In this document: positions 1 to 7,833 of the stretch, in pieces
How positions within the stretch are numbered: position 1 is the stretch's first letter
Layout: every line of letters begins with the position of its first letter
Source of the DNA: Peribacillus frigoritolerans
GTDB taxonomy: Bacteria; Bacillota; Bacilli; Bacillales; DSM-1321
Direction: 5' to 3'
DNA: 64,000 bases
NCBI RefSeq assembly: GCF_001636405.1
Contig: NZ_KV440950.1
Span: 3,638,778 to 3,702,777 of the forward strand
Notes under the pieces: generated by a model
The model's input: the letters and a program-made list of their open reading frames with translations, nothing else
The model's database searches: none
What the model was told of the DNA's origin: nothing
Program-made: the position numbers and the translations under genes

Positions 1-436
1 GAATATACGTATCATTTGTACGATAAGATAACAGATTATCCCCTGCCACTTTCCATACACCATATTTCGTCATTGCTGCCCCTAGCATATATCCAAAAAG
101 GGCAACCCAACTTCCGATCATGCCCTCTCCGGCACGATACCATGTTCCAGTGGCGCAACCTCCTGCCAGAACCATACCAATACCAAAAATAAAGCCACCC
201 ACAATGGTTCCCAGCCATGGAAAACCATCATTTCCAAACTGAATGACCCCTGTACCATTCAATGCATAAACTCCAATACTTTGTATCGCTATAACAACAA
301 ATGTAGCCAAAAACATCCGTCCATCTTTAGCTAAAATCAAATCACGATATGCACCAACAACACAGAAACGGCCTCTTTGAAGCACAAATCCCAGCAGTAA
401 ACCACAAATAATCCCTAACACAATCATTTGTAACAT
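1..436 (-). CDS. YeeE/YedE family (sulfur-compound) membrane transporter, C-terminus cut by window edge
   Basis: Integral membrane protein of the YeeE/YedE family, whose characterised members import thiosulfate or related sulfur compounds. The reverse-strand translation begins MLQMIVLGIICGLLLGFVLQ and then has the family's QRGRFC motif and, about 75 residues later, GGCATGTWYRAGEG, two Cys-containing signatures of the fold. The start is ATG at 436 with AGGAGG nine bases upstream. About 145 residues are visible and the gene runs off the left edge. Family assignment is firm. The substrate is inferred only from the family. Upstream is an AT-rich stretch that could hold a promoter. Confidence 0.8.
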   Translation of the reverse strand, partial: MLQMIVLGIICGLLLGFVLQRGRFCVVGAYRDLILAKDGRMFLATFVVIAIQSIGVYALNGTGVIQFGNDGFPWLGTIVGGFIFGIGMVLAGGCATGTWYRAGEGMIGSWVALFGYMLGAAMTKYGVWKVAGDNLLSYRTNDTYI

Positions 437-543
437 GTACCGTTTCCTCCTTAAGTAAAATAATAATACTAATATAATATAATTCGGATGAAATTACTAG
501 GGTTTTGGATTGATTTTTTTCTAATGAAGTTCCCATGCAAATG

Positions 544-581
544 AAAAACCCGAGTCATCATGAATAACGACTCAGGTTTTG
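544..581 (-). terminator. Rho-independent terminator after ccdC
   Basis: Inverted repeat pairing AAACCCGAGTC with GACTCAGGTTT around a 12-base loop. Read on the minus strand it ends in a T run, directly downstream of the ccdC stop. Confidence 0.7.
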
Positions 582-601
582 TAGATTATTTCCTTTGATT
601 A

Positions 602-1078
602 TCAAACCATACTGCCTCCGCCGAAACTGGCTGCTTTAACTTTCTTATATTGGTAAAGCATGGCAATTCTCCACGGAACGATCATCGCAAAAGCAAGTAA
701 GAAAAACATTCCGCTCAATACACCGATTTCAATCGTGCTTCCCAGCATCAGCTTTGCCACCAGTCGAATCACCATGAGACCAATCAATATGAATATGAAC
801 GCTTTAGAGCGCAGAATATAAATTTTTTCATCTCTAACCTCAAATTTAGATGTTTTGATCAATAAGATGGAAAATAGCATTCCTGCAACAAGAGCCTCCA
901 ACAATTCGTATCGAGTGACCCTGAACATCGGGAAAATAAACATCAAAGCACCGGTACTCATAAACAGCGGCGGTAAAATGATTTTCCTTTCATTCACTGG
1001 TTTTTTCGTTTCCTTCATCCGTAATATGAAAACACCTATAGCCATCACAATCGCTATACCTGTTGATATATATATCAT
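602..1078 (-). CDS. ccdC: Cytochrome c biogenesis protein CcdC (YneJ-like)
   Basis: Small polytopic membrane protein of 158 residues with about five hydrophobic segments, matching the CcdC/YneJ family in length and in the pattern of a TM segment, a basic KETKKPVNERK loop and further TM segments. In B. subtilis it is the third gene of ccdA-ccdB-ccdC, though ccdC is not essential for cytochrome c maturation there. Here it lies downstream of ccdA on the same strand, but the gene between them is decayed. ATG at 1078 has AAGGGATGG upstream. The 1100-1165 interval is AT-rich with a TATAAT-like box on the minus strand, so ccdC may have its own promoter. Confidence 0.82.
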   Translation of the reverse strand: MIYISTGIAIVMAIGVFILRMKETKKPVNERKIILPPLFMSTGALMFIFPMFRVTRYELLEALVAGMLFSILLIKTSKFEVRDEKIYILRSKAFIFILIGLMVIRLVAKLMLGSTIEIGVLSGMFFLLAFAMIVPWRIAMLYQYKKVKAASFGGGSMV

Positions 1079-1189
1079 CTCTTAACCATCCCTTTTAACT
1101 AATAATAGGTAAGTACCATTAAAAATTATATATGACTTCAATTTATAAACAAAGTATATAGTACCTATTTAAGATAAACAAGGAGGTGT

Positions 1190-1300
1190 TTATTAATACT
1201 TTTGATGATGCTTCCAATTCCCGCCCTCGACAAAAGGCTTGACGATAAAACCTTGGCCCCGGCTTCTATAGCCTTCGTCAACCATTTTTGCATTATGAAA
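1190..1300 (-). pseudogene. ccdB: Remnant of ccdB (YneI), CheY-like response regulator
   Basis: On the minus strand this stretch reads MQKWLTKAIEAGAK and then, after a shift of frame, GFIVKPFV. Together these match the C-terminal part of CheY-type receivers of the AIEAGAKDFIVKPF pattern, including the conserved Lys-Pro. About two bases are missing between the blocks. The N-terminal half with the phospho-acceptor Asp cannot be found. Position and strand, between ccdA and ccdC, are those of ccdB in B. subtilis. The reading is by eye. Confidence 0.6.
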
Positions 1301-1495
1301 ATCGCAGCCTGAAGTTCTTCTTAATTTCTTAGATCAGGATTTAATTTCTATATAATATTCAATGCTTACCGCCCAATCCCGCATTCATCAACCACTTAGT
1401 GACTGACCTTATACCGAAAATCAACGAAATGGGCACCATAAGACCTAATAGCTGGCCTCAATTAGAATAATATTGAAAAATTAACTTATTATGGA
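1301..1495 (-). other. Gap with a short membrane-protein-like frame, no recognised gene
   Basis: Between the ccdB remnant and ccdA there is an open minus-strand frame at about 1359-1456 reading GQLLGLMVPISLIFGIR and ending AGLGGKH before a stop. It resembles the C-terminal end of a membrane protein but has no start codon or ribosome binding site and was not recognised. It may be debris from the event that damaged ccdB. Confidence 0.25.
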
Positions 1496-2203
1496 CTAAA
1501 AACCTGTAAAGCCACCGAATAGTCTAGACAGGACTGCAATTATTTTGGTCATCCAATCAAAAAATAAAACCACACCCATTATAATCATTAAATATCCGCC
1601 AATCTTCATGATGTATTGGCTATACTTTTTGATCCATTTCAACTTTCCGACAAAGAAGGATAATATGAAGAACGGGATGGCAAATCCTAAAATATAGGCA
1701 GTCATATAGCTCATGGCAGCACTTGGATTCGTTGCACCCAATGAAATGACAGCACCTAACAGCGGACCTGCACAAGGAGTCCATCCAGCGGCGAAGGCCA
1801 GTCCGATAAGAATGGAACCTATATATCCGCTAGGTCGATTCTTGAATTCAAAACGACTGTCTTTCATCAAAGACTTCGGCTGAAAGATTCCTACAATGAA
1901 TAAACCAAAAATGATAATCAGGATAGCACCAACCTGACGAATTAATTCTTTGTAATCCGAGAAAAAAGAACCTAAGTATGAAGTGCTAAAACCAATTGCA
2001 ATAAAAACCAGGGAAAACCCAAGAAGGAAGAATAAAGTATGCAGCATGCTTCTTCTTTGGAGCATGGCGTTCTCGGATTTGATTTCACCTACACTCATAC
2101 CAGTGATATAAGATAAAAAGGCCGGATATAGCGGTAAGCAGCAAGGCGAAATAAAACTCAGGAATCCCGCCCCAAAAGCTAAAAACATATTAATATCATT
2201 CAA
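1496..2203 (-). CDS. ccdA: Cytochrome c biogenesis protein CcdA (DsbD transmembrane domain)
   Basis: Membrane thiol-disulfide reductant carrier of 235 residues and six TM segments. It passes electrons from cytoplasmic thioredoxin to extracytoplasmic thiols for cytochrome c maturation and spore cortex assembly. Both conserved Cys regions are visible: [13 protein letters not shown] in the first TM segment and [11 protein letters not shown] in the fourth. The first codon is TTG at 2203 with AGGAG nine bases upstream. An in-frame ATG follows five codons later. It is normally followed by ccdB and ccdC. Here ccdB is decayed. The cytoplasmic donor could be the thioredoxin at 6540-6854, but that is inference. 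Confidence 0.93.
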   Translation of the reverse strand: MNDINMFLAFGAGFLSFISPCCLPLYPAFLSYITGMSVGEIKSENAMLQRRSMLHTLFFLLGFSLVFIAIGFSTSYLGSFFSDYKELIRQVGAILIIIFGLFIVGIFQPKSLMKDSRFEFKNRPSGYIGSILIGLAFAAGWTPCAGPLLGAVISLGATNPSAAMSYMTAYILGFAIPFFILSFFVGKLKWIKKYSQYIMKIGGYLMIIMGVVLFFDWMTKIIAVLSRLFGGFTGF

Positions 2204-2449
2204 ATAAGCTCACTCCTATGTATGTCAACCTATAAACATTGTAACAAATAAGATAAAAAAATACATTTATGGAACTGTGAATATTTCATGACAACCAATA
2301 GCTTATAACTGGATGGGCGACAGGCTAAGTTAACTTATTTGAATTCATTAGTCCAAGCCGATATAATTGTTATATTCATACAGATTTTACAACGAACACA
2401 TAAATTAAGGGTACCTTGAAATAAATGTTGGGGCCAGAAAGGAAATATA

Positions 2450-2623
2450 ATGGCTAAAAAGAATGAATTTCTCGAACAGATTGAATTAAAGAGAAATGAA
2501 CTTATCAAAATTGTCGCTAAAGATGGTTTAAACTCTCATGTTGCCGTTGAATATAGCCAGCAACTTGATCAGTTACTAAATAAATATAATGAACTTTTTT
2601 ATAAAACCGGTACAAATTTTTAA
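2450..2623 (+). CDS. Spo0E-like sporulation regulator (aspartyl-phosphate phosphatase)
   Basis: 57-residue protein of the Spo0E/YnzD family, which dephosphorylates Spo0A-P or other response regulators and restrains sporulation. The translation shows the two-helix hairpin and the family motif YSQQLDQLLNKY, containing the conserved S-x-x-L-D. IELKRNELIKIV makes the first helix. ATG at 2450 is preceded by AGAAAGGA. It stands alone, followed by a hairpin terminator. Which response regulator it targets cannot be told from sequence. Confidence 0.8.
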   Translation: MAKKNEFLEQIELKRNELIKIVAKDGLNSHVAVEYSQQLDQLLNKYNELFYKTGTNF

Positions 2624-2742
2624 TCCAGTACATCTCCCATTGATAACCACATAAGTTATTATATGATTTATTTTGCTGTCAATCTCCCCTTTTTACCTTC
2701 TTTCTCAATTAGGATACTTAGGCATGACCTTTGCAATATAAG

Positions 2743-2777
2743 AAAACAGGCAACCGCCATGGGCATTGCCTGTTTTT
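2743..2777. terminator. Bidirectional-looking terminator hairpin
   Basis: AAAACAGGCAA pairs with TTGCCTGTTTT across a 12-base loop, followed by a T run on the plus strand. It would end the Spo0E-like transcript. Confidence 0.65.
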
Positions 2778-3067
2778 CGATTTAAAATAATGCATATGAA
2801 TCATTTTGCAATATCAACATCGGGATGTCGGAGCATAGTTTGTCACAACAGAACAGCAGAAGATCCAGCAAAGACGGAAGAACCGTCCGGACCACTTCCT
2901 ACCCCAGTGTGACACCCGGTTGTGTACGTTATTTAATCCTCGTTGCAGCACCCTACACACCACATATGAAGTATTTTCGATTATCTAAAAATGGCGGCCG
3001 GATCTTAAACAATTCCTTAGCTGTACTTCCAAGTCGGCGGCCTCAATTGAGTTTCATATATAATGAT

Positions 3068-3300
3068 CACGAGTAAAAGTGGAAATTTACGAGTAAAAGC
3101 GTGGAATTCACGAGTAAAAGTGCAGAATTCACGAGTAAAACAGCTAATTTCACGAGTAAATCGTGTGAATTCACGAGTAAACGCAGAACTCACGCGTAAA
3201 TGCGTGGAATTCACGAGTACAGTGTCAAAACTCACGAGTTAAAGCGCGAAACTCTGAGTAAGTGGCCAAATTCACGAGTCAGTGTGAAATTTATGTGTAA
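3068..3300. repeat. Array of 12 degenerate 20-21 bp units with core TTCACGAGTAAA
   Basis: The core CACGAGTAAA recurs with its GAG (or the aligned position) at about 3071, 3091, 3112, 3133, 3153, 3175, 3194, 3215, 3236, 3256, 3276 and 3296. Spacings are 19-22 bases, mean about 20.5, close to two helical turns. The last four units are more degenerate. Parts can be translated (FTREF repeats on the minus strand), but there is no ribosome binding site or codon logic. It is best read as a non-coding tandem array. Confidence 0.85.
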
Positions 3301-3512
3301 GATTATGTAGCAGGAGGGCATTCGTTTAAAGACCCTAATTGCGACATCAATGGACTATGGAGCTATTCGTTTAAGCGATATCCCTTACAAATAAAAGGAA
3401 TGGTTTTTTCTCCCTAAATGTATTTATTTTTAAATTCATCCAGGAAACTTCATTTATCCTCAATCCTTTTTCTAAACGGCAATCATTAAAATTAAAATGA
3501 TAAAAATTATGT

Positions 3513-3541
3513 TTGACAAATCACTAAAAACATATTATCTT
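3513..3541 (+). promoter_or_regulatory. SigA-type promoter of the DoxX gene
   Basis: TTGACA at 3513-3518, a 17-base spacer and TATCTT at 3536-3541. The -10 box lies inside the perfect palindrome at 3536-3553, so a bound repressor would block polymerase. Confidence 0.55.
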
Positions 3542-3553
3542 TAATTAAAGATA
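3536..3553. promoter_or_regulatory. Perfect 18-bp palindrome, MhqR-type operator
   Basis: TATCTTTAATTAAAGATA is a perfect inverted repeat with the same outer half-sites and AATT centre as the B. subtilis MhqR operator (TATCTCGAATTCGAGATA). The downstream DoxX gene resembles MhqP, a known MhqR target, which supports the assignment. Confidence 0.6.
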
Positions 3554-3627
3554 AATTAATTCGAGATAACATCACTGTGTTTTTTTTAACACAAATCTCG
3601 AATTAAATATATCTTAATTCAAAATAA
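3550..3627. promoter_or_regulatory. Additional MhqR-like half-sites in the DoxX leader
   Basis: AATTCGAGAT (3558-3567) and ATCTCGAATT (3595-3604) are exact inverted copies 27 bases apart, each carrying the CGAGAT half-site of the MhqR box. A third imperfect copy, TATCTTAATTCAAAATA, starts at 3610. They suggest several repressor dimers bind between promoter and start codon. Confidence 0.5.
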
Positions 3628-3646
3628 ATTCCAGGAGGAATCATAA

Positions 3647-4045
3647 ATGATTGGTATTGGTTTATTAGTTATACGTATAGTAATAGGGTTATCGTTTGTT
3701 GGACATGGAGCTCAAAAATTATTTGGGTGGTTTGGCGGTCATGGCTTGAAAGGTACAGGAGGGTGGTTTGATTCAATTGGGATGAAGCCAGGAATTACCA
3801 TGGCCCTATTTGCCGGTCTATCTGAACTTATTGGCGGAGCGTTATTTGCTTTAGGTCTCCTTACACCCTTTGCAGGTATATTAATTGCACTTACAATGCT
3901 CGTTGCGATCGTTAAAGTCCATGGAGCAAATGGCTACTGGGCAACTCAAAACGGTTATGAATATAATCTTGCCATTCTTGCAGTGGCGATTGGCGTTGCG
4001 CTAACCGGAGCTGGACCATACTCTCTTGATTCCTTTCTATTTTAA
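3647..4045 (+). CDS. DoxX family membrane protein, MhqP-like
   Basis: 132-residue protein with four TM segments and the DoxX signature VGHGAQKLFGWFGGHG near residues 19-35. B. subtilis MhqP (YdfP) has the same size and family and is induced by quinones and electrophiles through MhqR. The exact reaction of these proteins is not settled. A redox or quinone-linked membrane role is usual. ATG at 3647 follows AGGAGG, and a strong terminator follows the stop, so it is monocistronic. The MhqR-like palindromes upstream suggest the same regulon. Family is certain, the MhqP link is inference from operator plus family. Confidence 0.88.
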   Translation: MIGIGLLVIRIVIGLSFVGHGAQKLFGWFGGHGLKGTGGWFDSIGMKPGITMALFAGLSELIGGALFALGLLTPFAGILIALTMLVAIVKVHGANGYWATQNGYEYNLAILAVAIGVALTGAGPYSLDSFLF

Positions 4046-4076
4046 GGAAGCTTGGGTTTTATAATCCCTATATTAT

Positions 4077-4116
4077 GAAAAACACGGAGTTGGCAATAAC
4101 CACTCCGTGTTTTTAC
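4077..4116 (+). terminator. Rho-independent terminator after the DoxX gene
   Basis: AAAAACACGGAGT pairs with ACTCCGTGTTTTT around an 11-base loop, with T-rich sequence downstream. Confidence 0.8.
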
Positions 4117-4303
4117 TTTATCCCCATTATTCAGAGATTTTTCTAGTGGTTATCAAAGCTTATAACTCGAATAAAAGATTACATTGTTGAGGAAATAGGA
4201 ACTTAGGTTGTCCCATAATTTAAATTAGATGGTTTCAATATTGAAATGTAAACTACCTAAGCATTTACTCTTGTACAGGAATTTTCACAAAGGAGTTGGA
4301 ATA

Positions 4304-4408
4304 ATGCCATTAAATTATAGAGTACCATCGAATCCTATTCTTTATGTTCCTACAAAAGAAAATCTTGGATTGAAAACAATAGTTCCTAATTTGAAATATC
4401 ATGTCTAA
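4304..4408 (+). CDS. Small hypothetical protein, 34 residues
   Basis: Short ORF starting ATG at 4304 with AAAGGAG eight bases upstream and ending TAA at 4406. The product starts MPLNYRVPSNPILYVP and is rich in Pro, Asn and aliphatic residues, with no Cys and no TM segment. Not recognised. The good ribosome binding site is the only evidence for translation. It stands alone between a terminator and a long non-coding stretch. Confidence 0.35.
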   Translation: MPLNYRVPSNPILYVPTKENLGLKTIVPNLKYHV

Positions 4409-4820
4409 AAACTAAAACTCATATTCAGGAATAATAGAGTACAGTAATAACGAGAATGATCATAACCTCATGTTTTTTTATTTCCAGTGTGTCTTCAATG
4501 AATCAAAAGAAACGCTATTTTTTTATAGAACTAAGTTATATATATTCCCTCAGAGACAGTTAAAGTGCTACTATCCAATCTGAGGATAATAAAAATCAAC
4601 GGTACTTTAATTTGTTCCCATGGCTTTCAGTATACAAACGATAGATATTTAGACTGATCATACTAAACATTGTTAATCCCCGATTGATGACATAATCATT
4701 TACTCTTTCATAAACATTAATTCGATTACTTTTTTTAACACTTGAAAATAGGAAAATCACAGATAAAAAGTCATATGCATTAACGCTGTCTTATTGATCT
4801 GTTGGTAGATTGGGGGGACC
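4409..4820. other. Gene-free stretch with a possible decayed minus-strand frame
   Basis: No recognised gene. The minus strand from about 4787 to 4596 is open for some 60 codons and contains RINVYERVNDYVINRGLTMF, which looks protein-like. It lacks a supported start, has no ribosome binding site and matches no family I know. It may be a remnant or chance. Confidence 0.2.
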
Positions 4821-4988
4821 ATGAGGCAAATTATTATTAATTTCATTTTCATTCTAGTCATATCAGTAATTTTATTTTTTATCTTTAGCTATGATGCATC
4901 TTTAGATAGTGATTATATGTTGTCTCTTTTACTTATCATTTCTCTACAAATATCTTTGATATTAGCTATTCTGTTAAAAAGAAGGTAA
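4821..4988 (+). CDS. Small membrane protein, 55 residues, two TM segments
   Basis: ATG at 4821 with GGGGGG just upstream (spacing about three to eight bases). The product begins MRQIIINFIFILVISVILFF, followed by a short acidic loop with four Asp (SYDASLDSDY) and a second hydrophobic segment ending in LLKRR. This predicts a two-pass hairpin with both ends inside. Not recognised. The stop codon is part of the large palindrome at 4986-5033. Composition and start signal make it more likely real than chance. Confidence 0.5.
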   Translation: MRQIIINFIFILVISVILFFIFSYDASLDSDYMLSLLLIISLQISLILAILLKRR

Positions 4989-5033
4989 CACCAGAAGAGC
5001 AACCATTAATTAATGGTTGCTCTTCTGGTGTTA
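4986..5033. repeat. 48-bp perfect palindrome overlapping a stop codon
   Basis: The sequence from TAACACCAGAAGAGC to its exact reverse complement is a loopless perfect inverted repeat with 24-bp arms centred between 5009 and 5010. It starts with the TAA stop of the preceding small gene. No T run follows on the plus strand, so it is not a canonical terminator, although the RNA hairpin would be very stable. Confidence 0.85.
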
Positions 5034-5255
5034 ACTAGCGTCCTTCCTACCTTTTCCACGCGTTCCGTAAAGAAAGCCCAAAATTTCCGAATGTATCTGC
5101 CGGTGAGGCTTAAGTGCTAGTCAATAAAAATTCTAAACTTTCCCCTGTTTTATTCCGAATCAGCTTAGAAATAGAATGCTCAGTTATTCATTCGGACTCA
5201 ATTTAAAATCACTATTTAGATTCTCATTCATATAAATGACTTTTCCATACATAAA

Positions 5256-5298
5256 AACCCGGATAAGAACACTTTTATATGTGTTTCTTAACCGGGTT
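5256..5298 (-). terminator. Terminator of the OYE/thioredoxin operon
   Basis: Nested inverted repeats: AACCCGG pairs with CCGGGTT, and TAAGAACAC with GTGTTTCTTA. On the minus strand the stem is followed by TTTTTAT, just downstream of the flavin oxidoreductase stop. Confidence 0.7.
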
Positions 5299-5335
5299 AT
5301 ATAAAAACCAAATCAGTACTTTTACGAACTTTTAT

Positions 5336-6457
5336 TTATTCAATCCCCGGAAACCATCCTGGAGAGTGGATGATTGCTTGCCATAATGGGTCTGGAATAT
5401 CAAGTTGCTGCTGATTTTCTTTGTTTATTTTGGTCACGATTTCAGCTTCCCTGCCTTGTTCCACTTTTTGTACCCATTCAGGATCAATTATGATTTCACG
5501 CCCTAATGCTATTAACGGAACCCCCGATTGCAATGCTTTGATCGCATCATCTGCTGTATAGATGGAACCAACCCCAATTAATGGAACTTGATCTCCGATA
5601 CGTTCTTTAATGATCTCTATCCGAGGTCGGTCAACGTCGGTTCCCCGTCTTGCTTTCGACCAGAAATCCATTAATGAAACATGAAGATAATCCAGATCCT
5701 TTGTTACAAGCCCATCAATTAATGCAAGTGTATCATCCATGGTGATTCCTGGTGTTTCCGGTTCTTCCGGTGAAAAACGGTAACCTACGATGAACGGATC
5801 CTTGGCATGTTTGGCAACCGCCTTTTTCACTTCATCCACAACCGCTAATGGAAAAGTCAGGCGCTTTTCAAGAGAACCGCCCCACTTGTCTTCACGACGG
5901 TTCGAATGCGGCGAAAAGAATTGCTGTAGCAAGTAACCATTTGCACCGTGAATCTCAACACCGTCAAATCCCGCTTCAATGGCACGTCTGGTGGTTTCAC
6001 CAAAGTCGAATATGATCGATTCTATTTCCTTTTCAGATAGAGGTCGTGGAACTGCTTTCCCTTCACCTTCCGATGGGATGTTGCTTGCACTGACAACATC
6101 ACCATTTACCAATTCGGGTGGAACCTCTCGGCCGCCATGAAAGATCTGGAGAATTGCCTTTGCACCTTTCGCTTTTATCGCTGATGCCAAACGACTTAGA
6201 CTAGGTATCAATTCATCCTGGTCTCCGCCAAATTCCCCGTGAAAACCTTTGCCATTAGCCGTCACGTAAGTACATGCCGTTATAACCATGCCGACCCCGC
6301 TTGACCGACGTTCATAATAGTTAACTTCGGCGTCGGTTACAGTCCCGTCAGGATTAGAAGAGAAATTTGTCATAGGTGCCATCACCAATCGATTTTTCAC
6401 TTCTAATTTCTTTCCTAAATTGAACGATTCAAATAATGGTGTATAGTTAGAATTCAT
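5336..6457 (-). CDS. NADH-dependent flavin oxidoreductase, old yellow enzyme family (YqiG-like)
   Basis: FMN-dependent ene-reductase of 373 residues with a TIM barrel. The N-terminal KNRLVMAPMTNFSSN segment, the FDGVEIHGANGYLLQQFFSP motif near residue 170, the SNRREDKWGGSLEKR block and the C-terminal IALGREIIIDPEW are typical of bacterial OYE homologues such as B. subtilis YqiG. These reduce activated C=C bonds using NAD(P)H and are often induced by electrophiles. It is the last gene of a four-gene minus-strand run behind thioredoxin, an IDEAL protein and an Rrf2 regulator. ATG at 6457 follows GGAGGATTACTAA. Physiological substrate unknown. Confidence 0.9.
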   Translation of the reverse strand: MNSNYTPLFESFNLGKKLEVKNRLVMAPMTNFSSNPDGTVTDAEVNYYERRSSGVGMVITACTYVTANGKGFHGEFGGDQDELIPSLSRLASAIKAKGAKAILQIFHGGREVPPELVNGDVVSASNIPSEGEGKAVPRPLSEKEIESIIFDFGETTRRAIEAGFDGVEIHGANGYLLQQFFSPHSNRREDKWGGSLEKRLTFPLAVVDEVKKAVAKHAKDPFIVGYRFSPEEPETPGITMDDTLALIDGLVTKDLDYLHVSLMDFWSKARRGTDVDRPRIEIIKERIGDQVPLIGVGSIYTADDAIKALQSGVPLIALGREIIIDPEWVQKVEQGREAEIVTKINKENQQQLDIPDPLWQAIIHSPGWFPGIE

Positions 6458-6539
6458 TTAGTAATCCTCCATTTAGTTACCCACCCTGTTGGTTGGTATA
6501 AGTCCTTAATTAAATATCATCCGCGTATTATGATTATAA

Positions 6540-6854
6540 TCATGCATATTTTGCGATTAATGCCGATATGGCTTCTTTTGGCTGGAAACCAATAGCTTGA
6601 TCTACCTTTTCTCCATCTTTGAATAGAATAAGGGCTGGAATTCCCATCACTCCATATTCGCTCGTCGTATCTGAATTTTCATCCACATTAAGTTTAACGA
6701 TCTTAACCTGATTACCCATTTCCTCATCGATTTCATTAAGAACTGGGGCAATCATTTTACACGGACCGCACCATGGGGCCCAAAAGTCAACCAATACTAA
6801 ACCTTCCTTGATTTCACTAGCAAAATTATCATCTGTAACATGTTCTATTGTCAT
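6540..6854 (-). CDS. Thioredoxin
   Basis: 104-residue thioredoxin with the catalytic WCGPC (Cys29 and Cys32) and the cis-Pro loop MGIPAL. It reduces protein disulfides in the cytoplasm. The chosen ATG at 6854 lies eight bases after AGGAGG. An ATG six bases further upstream is too close to the Shine-Dalgarno sequence. It sits between an IDEAL-domain gene and an old yellow enzyme, unlike the housekeeping trxA, which normally lies near uvrC/etfA. It may therefore be a second, stress-linked thioredoxin. That is inference, since the other copy is not in view. Confidence 0.93.
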   Translation of the reverse strand: MTIEHVTDDNFASEIKEGLVLVDFWAPWCGPCKMIAPVLNEIDEEMGNQVKIVKLNVDENSDTTSEYGVMGIPALILFKDGEKVDQAIGFQPKEAISALIAKYA

Positions 6855-6904
6855 GATCATTTCCTCCTTGTATTATCCGAAATATTTATGATCTTTACTC
6901 ACAT

Positions 6905-7288
6905 CTATTTAAAATCAAGTTTTGCGATTCTATTTCCCGGGATTTGAACCTCTGATTTCCGGGCAGTTATTTTCGGGTGGATTTTGATGGATTCCAATTT
7001 ACCGGATAACTCCATAAACCATGTTTCATCTTTAGAAAGTAAAGCTAAATCAATTAAGGCCAAAAGATGAGCTTCGTTACTGATTTCTAGATCCGGCAGT
7101 TTTTCAGTCCATTTACTCGGAATCCAAATCAATTTCCCAACCGCTTTTTCATTGTCGCTTTCAACTACATTCACTTTAACGATTTCTCGATTATCGCTTA
7201 CGGTTTCAACGAAACCATGGATAAGTTCCCCATCTCTTGATTTTCCCTGTACCCAATCCCCATTTTTAAACAGATTGTTTTCAACCAT
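6905..7288 (-). CDS. IDEAL-domain protein
   Basis: 127-residue cytoplasmic protein. The N-terminal half forms a small beta-rich region (GDWVQGKSRDGELIHGFVE). The C-terminal half holds LIDLALLSKDETWFMELS, which fits the IDEAL domain found in Bacillus proteins such as YpiB and some ComK-like proteins, a short helical hairpin of unclear function. Start chosen at ATG 7288 with AGGGG ten bases upstream. A longer frame upstream has no ribosome binding site. It is second in a run Rrf2-IDEAL-Trx-OYE. Its pairing with redox genes is unusual, and an adaptor role is speculation. Confidence 0.7.
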   Translation of the reverse strand: MVENNLFKNGDWVQGKSRDGELIHGFVETVSDNREIVKVNVVESDNEKAVGKLIWIPSKWTEKLPDLEISNEAHLLALIDLALLSKDETWFMELSGKLESIKIHPKITARKSEVQIPGNRIAKLDFK

Positions 7289-7388
7289 TTCCTTAGCACC
7301 CCTTTTATGTTCGTTTATTATTGAAACTATAGTTATTAACTGTATTAATAAAATATACATTTTGTGCAAAGAAAAAACTAAATCAATA

Positions 7389-7808
7389 TCACGGACATTG
7401 TTTAATTTTTTCCAAAAATGTGCTGAGAGTTATATCTTCTAAATATTTTTCAAAATATAATTCAGCTTCATCAAATATTTGATCCATGACTACCTGGGTA
7501 TTTGAAGATATGACACATTTTTTCTCCGGATCACCTGTACACCACTTTGGTTTCAGGGTTCCATGTGAGACCGCTATATAAATATCCGCCAAACTTACCT
7601 CTTCAGGGTTACAGTCTAGAATATAGCCTCCGCCCACACCTTCTTTAGTCTTAACAAATCCCTTTTTTCTTAAGCTGCTCATCATTTTCCGAATCCTAGC
7701 CGAGTTTGTACAAACGTTTTCTGCGATGGACTCACTGCTTGCCATATGATCTGGTAGATAAGCTAAATAGACCAAACTATGCACAGCTATTGTAAAATCA
7801 CTATTCAC
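7389..7808 (-). CDS. Rrf2 family transcriptional regulator
   Basis: 139-residue Rrf2 winged-helix regulator. The N-terminal VNSDFTIAVHSLVYLAYLPD, the recognition region NVCTNSARIRKMMSSLRKKG and the wing GVGGGYIL are characteristic. It has several Cys: one before the recognition helix and two in KPKWCTGDPEKKCVISS, the region where Rrf2 proteins carry cluster ligands or redox thiols. Start chosen as GTG 7808 because AGGAGG lies nine bases upstream. An imperfect palindrome just upstream is a likely autoregulatory operator. It heads the thioredoxin/OYE run, so it probably senses oxidative or electrophile stress. Confidence 0.85.
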   Translation of the reverse strand: MNSDFTIAVHSLVYLAYLPDHMASSESIAENVCTNSARIRKMMSSLRKKGFVKTKEGVGGGYILDCNPEEVSLADIYIAVSHGTLKPKWCTGDPEKKCVISSNTQVVMDQIFDEAELYFEKYLEDITLSTFLEKIKQCP

Positions 7809-7833
7809 TTTACGTATCCTCCTCAAGGAGATT

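Noticed and set aside
3017-3235. Minus-strand frame with repeated FTREF, looking like a repeat protein
   Set aside because: It is only the translation of the 20-bp DNA array; period not a multiple of three and no start signals.
3068-3300. Short regular repeats as a CRISPR array
   Set aside because: Period of 20 bp leaves no room for spacers, units are degenerate, and no cas gene is present.
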